From contig JAGTYA010000026.1 in the NCBI GenBank assembly GCA_024291935.2, forward strand, positions 10,396,001 to 10,460,000: a stretch of 64,000 nucleotides of DNA. The letters run 5' to 3'. Positions 1 to 10,407 of the stretch are shown in pieces (within the stretch, counting starts at the first letter, position 1; every line of letters starts with the position of its first letter). The DNA is from Okapia johnstoni. Lineage: Eukaryota; Chordata; Mammalia; Artiodactyla; Giraffidae. The notes below the pieces were generated by a model. The model worked only from the letters and a program-made list of their open reading frames with translations. It was not told the DNA's origin and made no database searches. A program made the translations under genes and the position numbers.

Positions 1-95
1 GTGGGAAATCCCATGGACAGAGGAGCCTAGTGGGCTACAGTCCATAGCGTTGCACAGAGTCAGACACGACTGAAGTGACTTAGCATGCACACATG
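1..95 (+). mobile_element. Bov-tA SINE, cut by the window edge
   Basis: CCCATGGACAGAGGAGCC, then GGGCTACAGTCCAT and AGTCAGACACGACTGA are the typical Bov-A 3' half. The 5' part lies outside the window. Confidence 0.85.
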
Positions 96-154
96 CATGG
101 GTAACTTGTCCGTGGTCACCTTGCTGGCTAGTGGCTGGGATTTGAAACCAGGCA

Positions 155-292
155 GGGGACTTCCCTGGCTGTCCAGTGGTTAAGGCTGGCTCTTCCATTG
201 CAGGAGGTGCGGGTTCCATTCCTGGTTGGGGAAGTAAGATCCCACATGCCTCACTGCTTGGCCAAAAATAATAATAAATAAAAATAAAACCA
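155..292 (+). mobile_element. CHR-type tRNA-derived SINE
   Basis: Begins GGGACTTCCCTGG, has a degraded tRNA B box (GGTTCCATTCC), and ends AGATCCCACATGCC plus AATAAATAAAA. Confidence 0.75.
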
Positions 293-312
293 GCAGACTG
301 ACTCTCCAACTT

Positions 313-543
313 GTGTTCTGCATTCAGTCATGTCTGTCTCTTTGTGACCCCATGGACTGTAGCCCGCCAGGCTCCTCTGTCCATGGGAGTGGACAAGAAT
401 ACTTATCCCAGGCAAGAATACTGGAGTGGGTTGCCAGTTCCTTCTCCAGGGGATCTTCCCAACCCGAGGGTGGAACCTATGTCTCTTACATCTCCTGCAT
501 TGGCAGGCGGGTTCTTTACCACTAGCGCCACTTGGGAAGCCCC
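313..543 (-). mobile_element. Bov-tA SINE
   Basis: Reverse-oriented Bov-tA: CATGGACTGTAGCCCGCCAG, CAAGAATACTGGAGTGGGTT and TTCTTTACCACTAGC. All open frames here belong to the SINE. Confidence 0.88.
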
Positions 544-552
544 TCTTATGTA

Positions 553-759
553 CTTATGAGATTAAGAACACCTTTGTCATCAGAGTTAGAGGCTCTGCTG
601 TGAGAAAATTCATGGTCAGAAGTGGAGTCGTTTCCATTGATTGGAGTAGTCTTAACCATGTACCACTCCGGTAAATGGAAACAACTCCACTTCTGACCAT
701 GAATTTGTTCAGGGCAAAGCCTCTAACTCTGATGACAAAGGGGTTATTAATCCCATAAG
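553..759. repeat. Near-perfect inverted repeat (98-bp arms, about 10-bp loop)
   Basis: Arm 553-651 pairs with arm 662-759. I counted about 13 mismatches in 98 aligned positions (about 87%), with uninterrupted blocks such as TTTGTCATCAGAGTTAGAGG and ATGGTCAGAAGTGGAGT. The right arm runs directly into a MIR-like sequence at 755-840, so the left arm looks like an inverted copy of sequence next to or inside an old SINE. RNA from either strand would fold into a long hairpin. Confidence 0.9.
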
Positions 760-840
760 AAAGATGAGGAAAGTGGCTCCAGAGGGATTAGGCAACTTGC
801 TGAAGGTCGCAGAGTGATGAGAGAGGACAGCTAGGGAGTT
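755..840 (+). repeat. MIR-like SINE fragment
   Basis: AAAGATGAGGAAAGTGGCTC followed by GGCAACTTGCTGAAGGTCGC resembles the conserved MIR core (GATGAGGAAACTGAG and the ACTTGCCCAAGGTCAC block). Confidence 0.6.
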
Positions 841-919
841 AAGTCTGCAGGCGCCACGCCTCCTCCATCCTGCCTTCCTATCTTGGCTGGTGTGATCGTG
901 TGTTGATAACTGGCTGAGG

Positions 920-1088
920 GACTTCTCTGATGGTCCAGTGGCTAAGACTCCGTGCTTCCAATGCAGGGAGCACAGGTTCCATCCCTGGTCTGGGAACTAG
1001 ATCCCACATGCCACAACTACACGTTTGCATGCCACAACTAAGACCTGGCACAGCCAAATAAATACAATAATACATTTTTTTAAAAAAA
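920..1088 (+). mobile_element. CHR-type tRNA-derived SINE
   Basis: GGTCCAGTGGCTAAGACTCC through GATCCCACATGCCACAAC and an A-rich tail. Confidence 0.75.
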
Positions 1089-1309
1089 GATAATTGGCTG
1101 ATGGAACACTTCTAGACTACATCTTGCCCTTTGACCCGTCCCAACTTCCATCCTCACTACAGGCAGGGCAGCCCAAGGGCAGACAGCAGTGGCCGATGCA
1201 AGGAGAGGATGAAAACCACAAGCCCTGAAATGTAAGCTGGGCAGGGCAGGCACGCTTGTCTCCTTCCCTGCTGGCACAGGGTCTGGCACATAGTAGTGGT
1301 TCAATGAAA

Positions 1310-1600
1310 ATTGTAAACATTTTAAAAAATGAAGGCAAACTTTACATACCATGAAATACCTCGGCCATAAGTATACAGTCTGGTGAGTTATGACAAATGT
1401 AAACATCATGTAATATTTCCATCAGAGTTCCCTCCCACCTGCCTCTTCCAGACAATCCCCACCTCCCAGAGGCAACAGTGATCCTGACCTCTATCATCAT
1501 GGATCAGATTTGCCTGCTCTTGAATTTCATATATATGGAATTATTCCGTGTGTACCTTTTTTTTGCTCCTGGCATCTTTTGCTCAGATGCTTGATATCTA
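1310..1600 (-). mobile_element. Old L1 (L1M-type) 3' fragment
   Basis: GAGTTATGACAAATGTAAAC, the CC-rich middle, and ATATATGGAATTATTCCGTG with TGGCATCTTTTGCTCAGATG resemble reverse-oriented L1ME-type 3' UTR sequence. Confidence 0.5.
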
Positions 1601-2649
1601 TGTGTTGGATAAAGGAACAAAAGGGCAGAGCAATAGCAGTTGTAATCAGGCGAGGGACGTCACGGGGCGAACAGGTGATGGGGAACACAGAGGCAGGTAT
1701 TGCTCTGAGCAGGGAGCTAGCCTCGGATGGCTGCCCTGGAATGAAGACTAACAAGATGCAAGCCGAGTAGAGGAACCAGGCAGAGGCTAAGTGGGGCTCA
1801 GGCACCAGATCTGGGATGGAGGGGGATTCTGAGCCTCAAGCAGTGAGACTTCAAGCTCCTTCTGGATCTCCCCTAAGCCCCAAACTAACTCTTTCCCTTC
1901 TACTCATTTGGGAGAACTTCTGGGAAGAGCTGACACCTCGGAGACCAGAAAGCTGAGGAAAACCCAGCCAGGCAGCTGGGACAAGAAAGAGTGCCTCCCC
2001 ATCCCACCCCACCTCCTATTGCCAACCCCAACCCCGCCAGCAGTTTCCCCAAGGGAACATTTGCTGTGGAGGAGGGAGCCCAGCCAGCCCCCCTCACCAC
2101 ATGCTTGGGGCTGGCACTGCAGCACCAGGCAGCCCTCTTGGGCTCTGCCAGCACGGGCAGCATCCCTGAGCTCCTGCCACCCCAGCCCCGGCCTTGGCAG
2201 AGCTTCCTGGGCTCAAGGGTACAGGGGACCAGCCCTCTTCTTTCTCTCTTTCTTGCTCTCAGTAAATGCTGTACCTTCGCCTCCCACCAGGCTCTTCTCA
2301 GTGGGGAAAGGTAAAATGCACTGTCGTTCCGGGCCCACGCAGGCTGGCAGCGGGGCAATCGTGTTGATGAATCACGCTGGCGCTGCAGGCGCCCAGTCCT
2401 TGTCGAGGCGTCACTAATGAATTAGCTTCATCCCCAGCACGGGGCCTCTCAGCCTTTCCCCACTCCCTGGAAAGGCAGGAAACTGAAACCTGGGGGCCAG
2501 GAGGGGCTCTGACAGCTCCAGGAATTCACCCAGACCCCGGCCAGCCCCTCTGCCCCTCTGCTGGAGAAATGTCCAAAGGCCCCTTAGGCCCCCTGAGATA
2601 GCCTCTCCATTCCTAGTCAGGAGCTAGAACTGTCCTGCCCGCCTCCAAA
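1601..2649. other. Unique non-coding stretch
   Basis: GC-rich unique sequence with no convincing exon. Both strands contain open frames (up to about 169 codons), but these are low-complexity Pro/Ser/Gly translations without recognisable motifs. Confidence 0.5.
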
Positions 2650-2830
2650 TCTTTTTTTTTTAAAGAAATTTTTGAAATACAGAAAATGTACAGAGCTTTC
2701 TGTGATAAACACCCCTGTGCCCAGAATCCAGCGCTAACAGTTGCTCACATTGTGTCACACTTGCTTTATATCTAGTTTCTTTTAAATAAAAGGAAGAAAA
2801 CAGCACATGTCATGTAGAAGTCTCCTTTGT
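2650..2830 (+). repeat. Possible old L1 3' fragment
   Basis: GAAATACAGAAAATGTACAG and AAACACCCCTGTGCCCAGAA resemble an L1ME/L1MC tail. Weak call from memory of consensus sequences. Confidence 0.35.
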
Positions 2831-3309
2831 CGCCCCTCCTGTGCCCCCACAAGCACCCCAGCCCCCTGCCTCACTGACCCTGCCATGACCCCTCTGGTTC
2901 CCACGCCCACCATCCCCTGTTCCAACCCCCCACCTCATCCTCACCTCCCACCCCCCATCTTTGGAGCCAGGACCACTGTGGCTGCTGGGACTTGAATAAG
3001 ATCAAGGAATTCTGGCATCATCCGTTCTTAGAAAGCAAGGCTTTGAGCCTATTAGAGTCAACCATGAAATGCCAGCCCTGGGAGGGTTCTTGGTACATTG
3101 GGAGATCACAGGTTCTATTAAGAATCCAGGGACCCTCACCCCAGAAAAGTGCATGGAGGCAGGAACTAAATGACACCTACAATTCTCATGGTTCCTCATC
3201 TCCTGAGGATCTAGTCCAACTCCCTCATTTGGTCAAAAAGAAAGTGACAATGTCCTTTATGCCATGGCCCACTCCCTTTACCAGCCAGAACTTGAGTCCT
3301 CACCGTCAT

Positions 3310-4190
3310 TCAGGTACTCATTCAACTGCCATGAAGCCCCTGCTCATATGCCCAGACACTGGGGAAAATGGCTATGCATGTGAACCTCATAGACAATAAA
3401 AAAAACAAACCTGCCTTTGTGGAACTTACATTCCCATGAGTGGAGATAATCAACAAACTGCATTTGAATATGTCAGGCAATGGCCAAGTTATAGAGGAGC
3501 TAAAATAAGAAGAGAGGACTGAGAACCCCACTTAAAACAGAGTGGCCAGGGACTTCCCTGGTGGCCCAATGGTCAAGAATTCACCTTCCAGTGCAGGCGA
3601 TGTGGGCTTGATCCCTGGTTAGGAATTAAGATCCCACATACGTCAGGGCAGCTACTCCCAGATGCAGCAACTAGAGAGAAGCTGGACGCCTCTTCACAAA
3701 TAAGACCCTGCAAACCTGCAATGAAAGACCCTGCAGGTTGCAACGAAGGCCCAATGTAGCCATACATAAACACATAAATAAATAAACATCAAAGTGAAAA
3801 ACAGAAATAAAAAGTAAAAACAGAGTGGCTAAGGAGGCCTAGTCGGCAGGATGGCATTTGAGCAAAGACGGGAAGGAGGAGGAACAAACCAAACAGACAG
3901 ATGTCTGAGGAAAATAGGTTCCAGGCAGAGGGGGCGGCAATGCCAAGACCCCAGGGCAGGAGTGTGCCTGGGCGTTCTGGAGCCACAGAATGCCCATGGA
4001 GCAAGAGCAGGAGGGTAAGGGGGAGGCTCAGCAACAGATGAGGACAGAGGGGAAGGGACAGGGCAGACCAAGGAGGGCTCGTGGCCTCCTGTGACTTGGA
4101 TGAGAGATCCCTGGGGGACTTTGAGCTGAGGAGTGACATGATTTGACACACATTTTAACAGGATCCCTTTGGCTGCAGCTGCAAGAAAGA
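3310..4190 (+). repeat. Old mammalian-wide element (L2-like), split by a CHR SINE
   Basis: Phrases such as GGAACTTACATTC, TTCCAGGCAGAGG, GAGGAGTGACATGATTTGAC and TTTGGCTGCAG follow the order of an old mammalian interspersed repeat. The same family recurs at 38,150-40,120. A CHR SINE interrupts it at 3,548-3,795, and ACAGAGTGGC occurs on both sides of the insertion. Confidence 0.5.
3548..3795 (+). mobile_element. CHR-type SINE inside the old element
   Basis: GGGACTTCCCTGGTGGCCCA through AGATCCCACATACG and an AATAAATAAA tail. Flanked by AAACAGAGTGGC on both sides (near 3,536 and 3,818), consistent with a target-site duplication. Confidence 0.75.
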
Positions 4191-4274
4191 TGTGTGCCTG
4201 TGCGGGGTGGGGGGAGGAGGAAGGGGAGGAGTTTGTAGTGCTCGCACCCCTCCCATCCGGGTTCTCGGCCACAA

Positions 4275-4490
4275 AAATGATGATGGTTACCATTTACTGA
4301 GCACCTCCGGGTTTTCTGATTTACCTTTCTCCACACCTTGGCCAGGCAGGTAATAAATCCCCCTGCCCTACAGATGAGGAAAACAGATTCAGAGAAATTA
4401 TATAGCTTGATCAAGGTCACACAGCTGGTCAGGGGTAAAGGCAGGATCCCAACCCAATCCATCTTATTGCGAGCCAGGCCTCCTCTCACT
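4275..4490 (+). repeat. MIR/L2-type repeat
   Basis: TTACTGAGCACCTCCGGG, then CAGATGAGGAAAACAGATTC and ATCAAGGTCACACAGCTGG are MIR-family hallmarks. Confidence 0.65.
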
Positions 4491-4671
4491 ATATCTTGTT
4501 GCCCCTCTTGGCTGTGGGAAATCAGAAGAACCACCAGGATGCCCAAATGCTTGCTCCTACCCTACCAACAGCAGAAAAACTTCCAAGATTGCCCTATTTG
4601 GAGATCTTGATTCCAGACCCTGGGGTTCAGTGTTTGCCCAACTGGGGGTGTTCTAGAATCCATAGTGCTAG

Positions 4672-4855
4672 TCTCAGTTCAGTTCATTTGCTCAGTCGTG
4701 TCTGACTCTTTGTGACCCCATGAACTGCAGCACGCCAGGCTTCCCTGTTCATCCACCAACTCCTGGAGTCTGCTCAAACTCATGTCCCTCAAGTCAGTGA
4801 TGCCATCCAAACATCTCATCCCCTGTCGTCCCCTTCTCTTCCTAGAAGTCTAGGA
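4672..4855 (-). mobile_element. BovB (RTE) LINE 3' end, short
   Basis: Reverse-oriented BovB tail: TCAGTCGTGTCTGACTC, CATCCACCAACTCCTGGAG, CTCAAACTCATGTCC and TGATGCCATCCAAACATCTC. About 180 bp, 5'-truncated. Confidence 0.85.
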
Positions 4856-6087
4856 ACCCCAAAACAAGCTGGAGAGAGCCAAGCCAAGAGGCCCGTAGGG
4901 CTGTGATCTGGGCTCAGGGTTTGCCTATTAGCAAATTCCAGGTAGTCTCTGGCCCCTCACTGGTCCAGAACCCTTCTCTAGACAGACAGACTCACAAGGC
5001 TAGCCCAACCTCAGCCTCTGAGCATCTGCTCCCCAGGCTCCCTGGAAACTTGAGCCTAGACATACCTTGGGGGATCACTTTCCCCTGAAACCAGAGCTCT
5101 GAGAGTGACCTGTCTGGTCTGTAGAAAGCTGAGAGTGTCATTTTCCATTCAGTAGCCTCCCCTACTTCCCTCTTCATCTCTCCCAAGGACACAGGAGCTG
5201 GAACAACATGGCCAGGAGAGTGAGGCTGACTCAATGGCCAGGGCCTTACCTCCACACTGGGGATGGAGACCTGACCAAACTCATGGTTCTAGTAGGTTCC
5301 ACGTTCCAAAATGACTTCTAAGCACTTCCTTCCGGAATAGGCCAAAGTAGTCACAGCTGACTGCTGCCCATATGTTAATACCTTCCTAGATCTGTGGCCA
5401 AGTGTAGGTCCAACCTTCTGCTCCAAGACTATAAACTCAGGTCCCAACCATGACCACCAAGGACTACCCTGTCTTGGTCTCCCTCCCTAAGGTGGGGGCT
5501 GTTGTGGGTCACCAACTTCTGTTTTTCCCCGCTTCTTCCTGAGTTCTCAGGCTGATGGGGTGGGGCCCTGGGATGAGCCCTGAGCCAATGGATGTCAGCA
5601 GAAGTGACACATGCCACCTCCCTACACAATCCTCCTCTCTCTTTTATTTTCTGCAGTGTCAATGGTGGAAAGGAATTGGATCCCCGAGTCATCACTTGGA
5701 GATGCACTCTCTGACTCAAGTTAGACTATGAAACAAATGAGGAATAAATTTTTAATATGTTTAGCCATTTAGACGTACAGGCTGTTTGTTATAGAATTCA
5801 CCTGGTCTAACACACTTCCTCTCAGTTTCTCAAATGCACCAGCTTCTTTCTACCCTAGGATCTTTGCACATGCTAATCCATCTTCTTCCCATTCTCCTTG
5901 CCTTGCACTGCTTGCCCTTAAAATTTCAGCTGAAACCTCCTACTCTCAAAGAACCTTCCCAGATCCTTCAGAACACGGGAGTCAAGCCCCAATGTTACAG
6001 ATTCTTCAACTCCCACATTTCTCCTTCAAAGTACTTATTCCAATTATAATTAAATAAATAATTAACTGTGCATTAGTTGAAGTCTGT
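4856..6087. other. Unique non-coding stretch
   Basis: No exon recognised. It contains a part (5,540-5,660) with wording like a common old repeat (GAAGTGACACATGCCACCTC), family not assigned. Confidence 0.45.
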
Positions 6088-6304
6088 TTCTTCCTGGTGG
6101 CTCAGAAGGTAAAGAATCTGCCTCAGTGCAGGAGACATGGGCTCAATTCCTGGGTTGGGAAGATCCCCTGGAGAAGGGAATGGCAACTCACTCCAGTATT
6201 CTTGCCTGGAGAATTTCATGGACAGAGGAGCCTGGCAGGCTACACTCCATGGAGTTGCAAAGAGTCGCAAGCGGCTGAGCAATTAATACTTTCACTTTCA
6301 CTTT
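6088..6304 (+). mobile_element. Bov-tA SINE
   Basis: GGTGGCTCAGAAGGTAAAG, GGAGAAGGGAATGGCAACTC and GGACAGAGGAGCCTGGCAGG; ends in repeated CTTTCA. Confidence 0.9.
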
Positions 6305-7374
6305 CTTCTGTACTAAAGATATAAGATCCATGAAAATGGAGACCTTGTTCACAGATGTCCCATGGTGCTCAGCCCTCTGCCTGCTGCATTGTAACTACTG
6401 AACTAACGTGTGTTGAATGAATGGACGGGAAGTGTCCCTCCCACAGGACCCCTGGGGCCATCTGTCCTGACTTGAACTACTCACCCTCTCAGAACCTCAG
6501 TTCTCACATCTGGAGAAAGTCCCAAACTGTGGTGGAGTTGGGGGTGGGGAAGAAGTGGGAGGATGGCCGCTAGGGATAGCTAGTTTATTTGCCCCAGGCA
6601 TAAAATTTAAGGGGGCACAAAAAAACTCAGTAATCAAGAGAAATAATAGTTTCATGCAATAAAAGCAGGGTCGTAGCCAGTGCTGTGATCCATAGTGGAT
6701 CATGTGGCAAAAGGAAAAGTCAGTGGTACAAATCCTGTCTTTAAATTTCACTACTGTGTTCCTCATGAGTTTTTTTTGCATTAATTTTAATTTTTTGAAC
6801 TATTGCATTAAACTAATATGTATTTGCATTCCTTGGTTTGGTGGAACTTCTTTAAATCTTCTGCCCAAAGAAGTGCCTCACTCACCTCACCCCCGTCCCA
6901 GACCTGGAATCCTCCTCTCCTCGAAGGATCAGGTGTCAGTGAGATAACTCAGGAGCTGGGTATTATCATCTTGAGATAGCAACTGATGCTCCTCTGGAGG
7001 CAATTTCCTTATATCCCTTCCCCTCCATTCAGATGCTAAATTGGCTTCTCAAATTTTGCTCTCCAAAGGAAACTCAGAACAAAGAGTCAAATCCTTGGCT
7101 TTAAGTTGCAAAAGAGGCTTTGAAACACAGAACAGGTTCTAAGAGAGAAATATTTTTTGTTAAGTCAAAAAGCTAGGCTTTGAACTTGGAGAGCCAGGAG
7201 CTGATGCTGTAAGCCCTGGAGCGAGGAAGCGTGTGTCCTCTCAGAAGTCAAGATCCCACCCAACAGGATATGAAGGCTCAACAGGCAGGCGGGAAAGAGG
7301 TGGGGGGCAGAGCCGCACTCCTAAACATGGATGCTGGCCCAGGCTGAGGCTGAGGGTGCCGTGAAAAGATCCCA
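6305..7374. other. Unique non-coding stretch
   Basis: No exon, RNA gene or clear repeat recognised on either strand. Confidence 0.4.
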
Positions 7375-7375
7375 A

Positions 7376-7648
7376 GTGGGCCTTCCCTGTTGGCTCAGTG
7401 GTAAAAAATCTGCCTGCCAATACAGGGGATGATGGTTCGATCCCCGGTCCAGGAAGATCCCATGTGCCATGGATAAACTAAGCCCATGCGCCACAACTAC
7501 GGAGCCTGTGCTCTGGAGCCTGTGCTCCACAATAAGAGAAGCTGCCACAATGAGAAGTCCCTGCTTGCAGCAACTAGAGAAAAGCCCATGCAGCAACAAA
7601 GACTCAGCACAGCCAAAAATAAAATAAATTATATATATATATAAAGGT
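7376..7648 (+). mobile_element. CHR-type SINE with TA-rich tail
   Basis: CCTTCCCTGTTGGCTCAGTG, GATGGTTCGATCCCCGGTCC (B box), long 3' part with GCCACAACTACGGAGCC, and tail AATAAATTATATATATATAT. Confidence 0.78.
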
Positions 7649-8193
7649 CCCAAGTACATTTGGGGAATACCAGGGCAGAGGGGACCGGCACTTCTCTTAC
7701 CAGGTGTGTCCTGAGGGTATAACAGCTCCTCCCGCCCCGCCTGTATGCAGAAGCCTCAGTAGAAATGGAGGTGATCTGGACTCTCCCCAGAATCCATGAT
7801 AGACCCCTGTGCCATGAGAGGGAGCATCCTGAAGTTTATGCACCTCCAAGGAAGACTTTGTATGTCGGAGAGCAGACTGATGGACCTGGAGGTGCTGAGT
7901 GTGTGGTCCAGGTAAGGCAGCTGAAGGACTGGTTGTGTGACCCTGGCAACCAGAGGCCAGAGTGTCACTCTTGTTTCCAGGCAGATGCAGGCAGGACAGG
8001 TGTGGATGACCAAAGCCCACTTCACATCTCAGGGGAGTCAACACGGACGGATGCCTCTCCCCTGGCAGCAAGCTCCAGGCAGGTATACACCCTCTGGGGG
8101 AAGGAGATGAAAGAGAAAAGGAGCAGATCCTGACCAGACTGGATTCTCAAATGGACAGTTTTGCCAGCTACACACTGGCACTTGCCATCTACC

Positions 8194-8401
8194 GGCTTCC
8201 CAGCTGGCTCAGTGGTAAAGAATCCACCTGCCAAGCAGGAGACTTGGGTTCGATCTCTGGGTCAGGAAGATCCCCTGGAAAAGGAAATGGCAACCTACTC
8301 CAGTATTCCTGCCTGGGAAATTCCATGGACAGAGGAGCCTGTCGGGCTACAGTCCATGGGGTTGCAAAGAGTCAGACGCGACTTAGCAACTAAATAGCAG
8401 C
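8194..8401 (+). mobile_element. Bov-tA SINE
   Basis: GGCTCAGTGGTAAAGAATCC, GGGTTCGATCTCTGGGTC and CAAAGAGTCAGACGCGACTT; complete and well preserved. Confidence 0.92.
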
Positions 8402-8710
8402 ACCAACAGCAGCATCTACCTCTACTAGGATTACATTATGAGCTGGTGCAGCTGCTGACCTTGAACACCCCCTGAAAGGAGTTCAGGGTGAAGATCAAGA
8501 ATGAGGCACACTGTGCTCCTGCAAAAACTGGCAGAACAGGTCCTCAGACAGTTAAATATTTTCAAGAAAAAGGTTTTTTGAGTCCAATTCTTGCATCTCC
8601 TCGTACCTGAAAAGCACTAAAATCCTTCATGGTGATGTCTGCTCCTCGTGACTAACAGTAACCTTCATGATATTAGCAGCAGCCTCTGTAAAAAAAAAAG
8701 GGAGGGGCAG

Positions 8711-8877
8711 CTTCCCTGGTGGCCCAGGTGGTAAAGAATCCGCCTGCAACGTGGGAGACCTGGGTTCAATCCCTTGGTTGGAAAGATCTGCTGGAGAAGG
8801 GCATGGCAACCCACTCCAGTATTCTTGACTGGAGAATTCCATGGACAGAGGAGCCTGGCAGGCTATAGTCCATGAAA
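8711..8877 (+). mobile_element. Bov-tA SINE, 3'-truncated
   Basis: CTTCCCTGGTGGCCCAGGTG to GGCTATAGTCCATG; lacks the final CAAAGAGTCGGACACGAC block. Confidence 0.88.
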
Positions 8878-9424
8878 AATATGTGCTTAATTTCATGTAT
8901 TCCCCCTTCATTAAAATCACATATACACTGTCCTTCCTCTCTACCTTTTTGGAACAATTTCTCAGAGCTATCTGAAATACTGCCTCTCAGACTATAGTCC
9001 TCATTTTGCCCCAAGTAAAACTTCATTCACAACTCTCACGTCGTGATTTTTTTTTTTCCAGTTGACAGTTTTAATTCAAAGAGAATCGAGTTGGACTGGA
9101 AGCAAAGAGATGGGTGTCTAAGTTCAGTTACAGAGAGACTGAAGTACGTTTCCAAGCTCCTGAGTATGTGCCTGTGAAATCTACATCTGCTATGCGGAGG
9201 GGAAGGCATCTACACGTGGGAACCACGTCCAAGGGGCTCTGGTTGCATCAGGAAACTCGTAGATTGGTATGCTGTTAGGGCAGTGGGGAAGGGCATCTTT
9301 TCCCATGTCCCACAGAAAGTCCTTAAGGACCAGCAGCATCCCTGCCAGGTATGTGAAGCTCCCAGCTCAAGGGAGGCATACAGCAAATGCTTATTTCCTT
9401 CTTCTTTTTTCTGAAGTCTTTCTT

Positions 9425-9548
9425 GAATTTGTTACAACATTACTTCTGCTTTATGTTTTGGATTTTTTGGCTCCCAGGCATGTGGGATTGAATTCACATC
9501 CTCGGCACTGGAGGTTAAGTCTTAACCACTGGACCACCAGGAAAGTTG
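9425..9548 (-). mobile_element. CHR-type SINE
   Basis: Reverse-oriented: TTTTTTGGCTCCCAGGCATG and AAGTCTTAACCACTGGACCA CCAGGAAAG. Confidence 0.72.
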
Positions 9549-10211
9549 CCTGTTCCCTTCTTGATGGTAACCCACATGTGAAGGACATTTGAATTCTTTG
9601 GGCCTCCCAGCAGTCTCCTGAGTGGGAGAACCCCAACTGCTTTACCAAACAGAACCCATACATCCTACTACGGAAGCTGAAAACTCTGGGGAACTCCCAG
9701 CCTCCCTGGTAAGTTGGCTGCAGCCACCCAGTAGAAGTACCCGTTCCAGATTTTGAATCCCGAAGTTGGTTTCTGCTGCTCACAAGGAGCTCTGACTGCT
9801 ACCCCGCATGGTCAGAGCCCTAAAGGAGTCACAGGATCACAGTGGAGGGCCCACTGTCCCGGGTCCGCAGGGCCTTCACTGTCATACCTAGGAGGCCCCA
9901 CACTGCCAGATGCCTCCTCATCCTCATATATGCTCAGGAATAAGTCTGCCCAGGTTCTTCAATACTGGCCTCCCACACCTGGTGCCAGAGCCCACCAGGA
10001 GAAAAAGGATCTGCAGCAAAGCTGTCCTGTCATAGGGACCACACCTCTCTGGGCCCAGAGCCTCCTAAAGTCTTTTCTGAGCACAGCTTTTTCAGGATCT
10101 TGTCCAGTCTCTCTCTTAGAATGCCTGTCTTAGATGCCTTCCTGGCCTCTTTACCTGAGGACCTCTGAAGTGCACACACACACACACACTCGCATACCAC
10201 TTCAGCAAATG
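9549..10211. other. Unique non-coding stretch
   Basis: No exon recognised. A short (AC)n run lies at about 10,173-10,190. Confidence 0.4.
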
Positions 10212-10407
10212 GTGAAAGTGAAAGTCACTCAATCTTGTCCGACTCTTTGCAACCCCATAGACTATACAGTCCATGGAAGTCTCCAGGCCAGAATACTGGA
10301 ATAGGTAGCCTTTCCCTTCTCCAAGGGGTCTTCCCAACCCAGGGATAGAACCCATGTCTCCCACATTATAGGCAGATTCTTCACCATCTGAGCCACCAGG
10401 GAAGCTT
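10212..10407 (-). mobile_element. Bov-tA SINE
   Basis: GAAAGTCACTCAATCTTGTC through CACCATCTGAGCCACCAGGG in reverse orientation. Confidence 0.9.

Noticed and set aside
1900..2417. Overlapping open frames of 152 and 169 codons on opposite strands
   Set aside because: Both are GC-driven, Pro/Ser/Gly-rich and motif-free, with no splice or poly(A) context. LRRC10B, expected somewhere beyond SAXO4, would show leucine-rich repeats, and none are present.
9269..10133. Open frames suggesting a gene left of SAXO4
   Set aside because: They overlap a CHR SINE or unique DNA, with no conserved motif and no splice structure.
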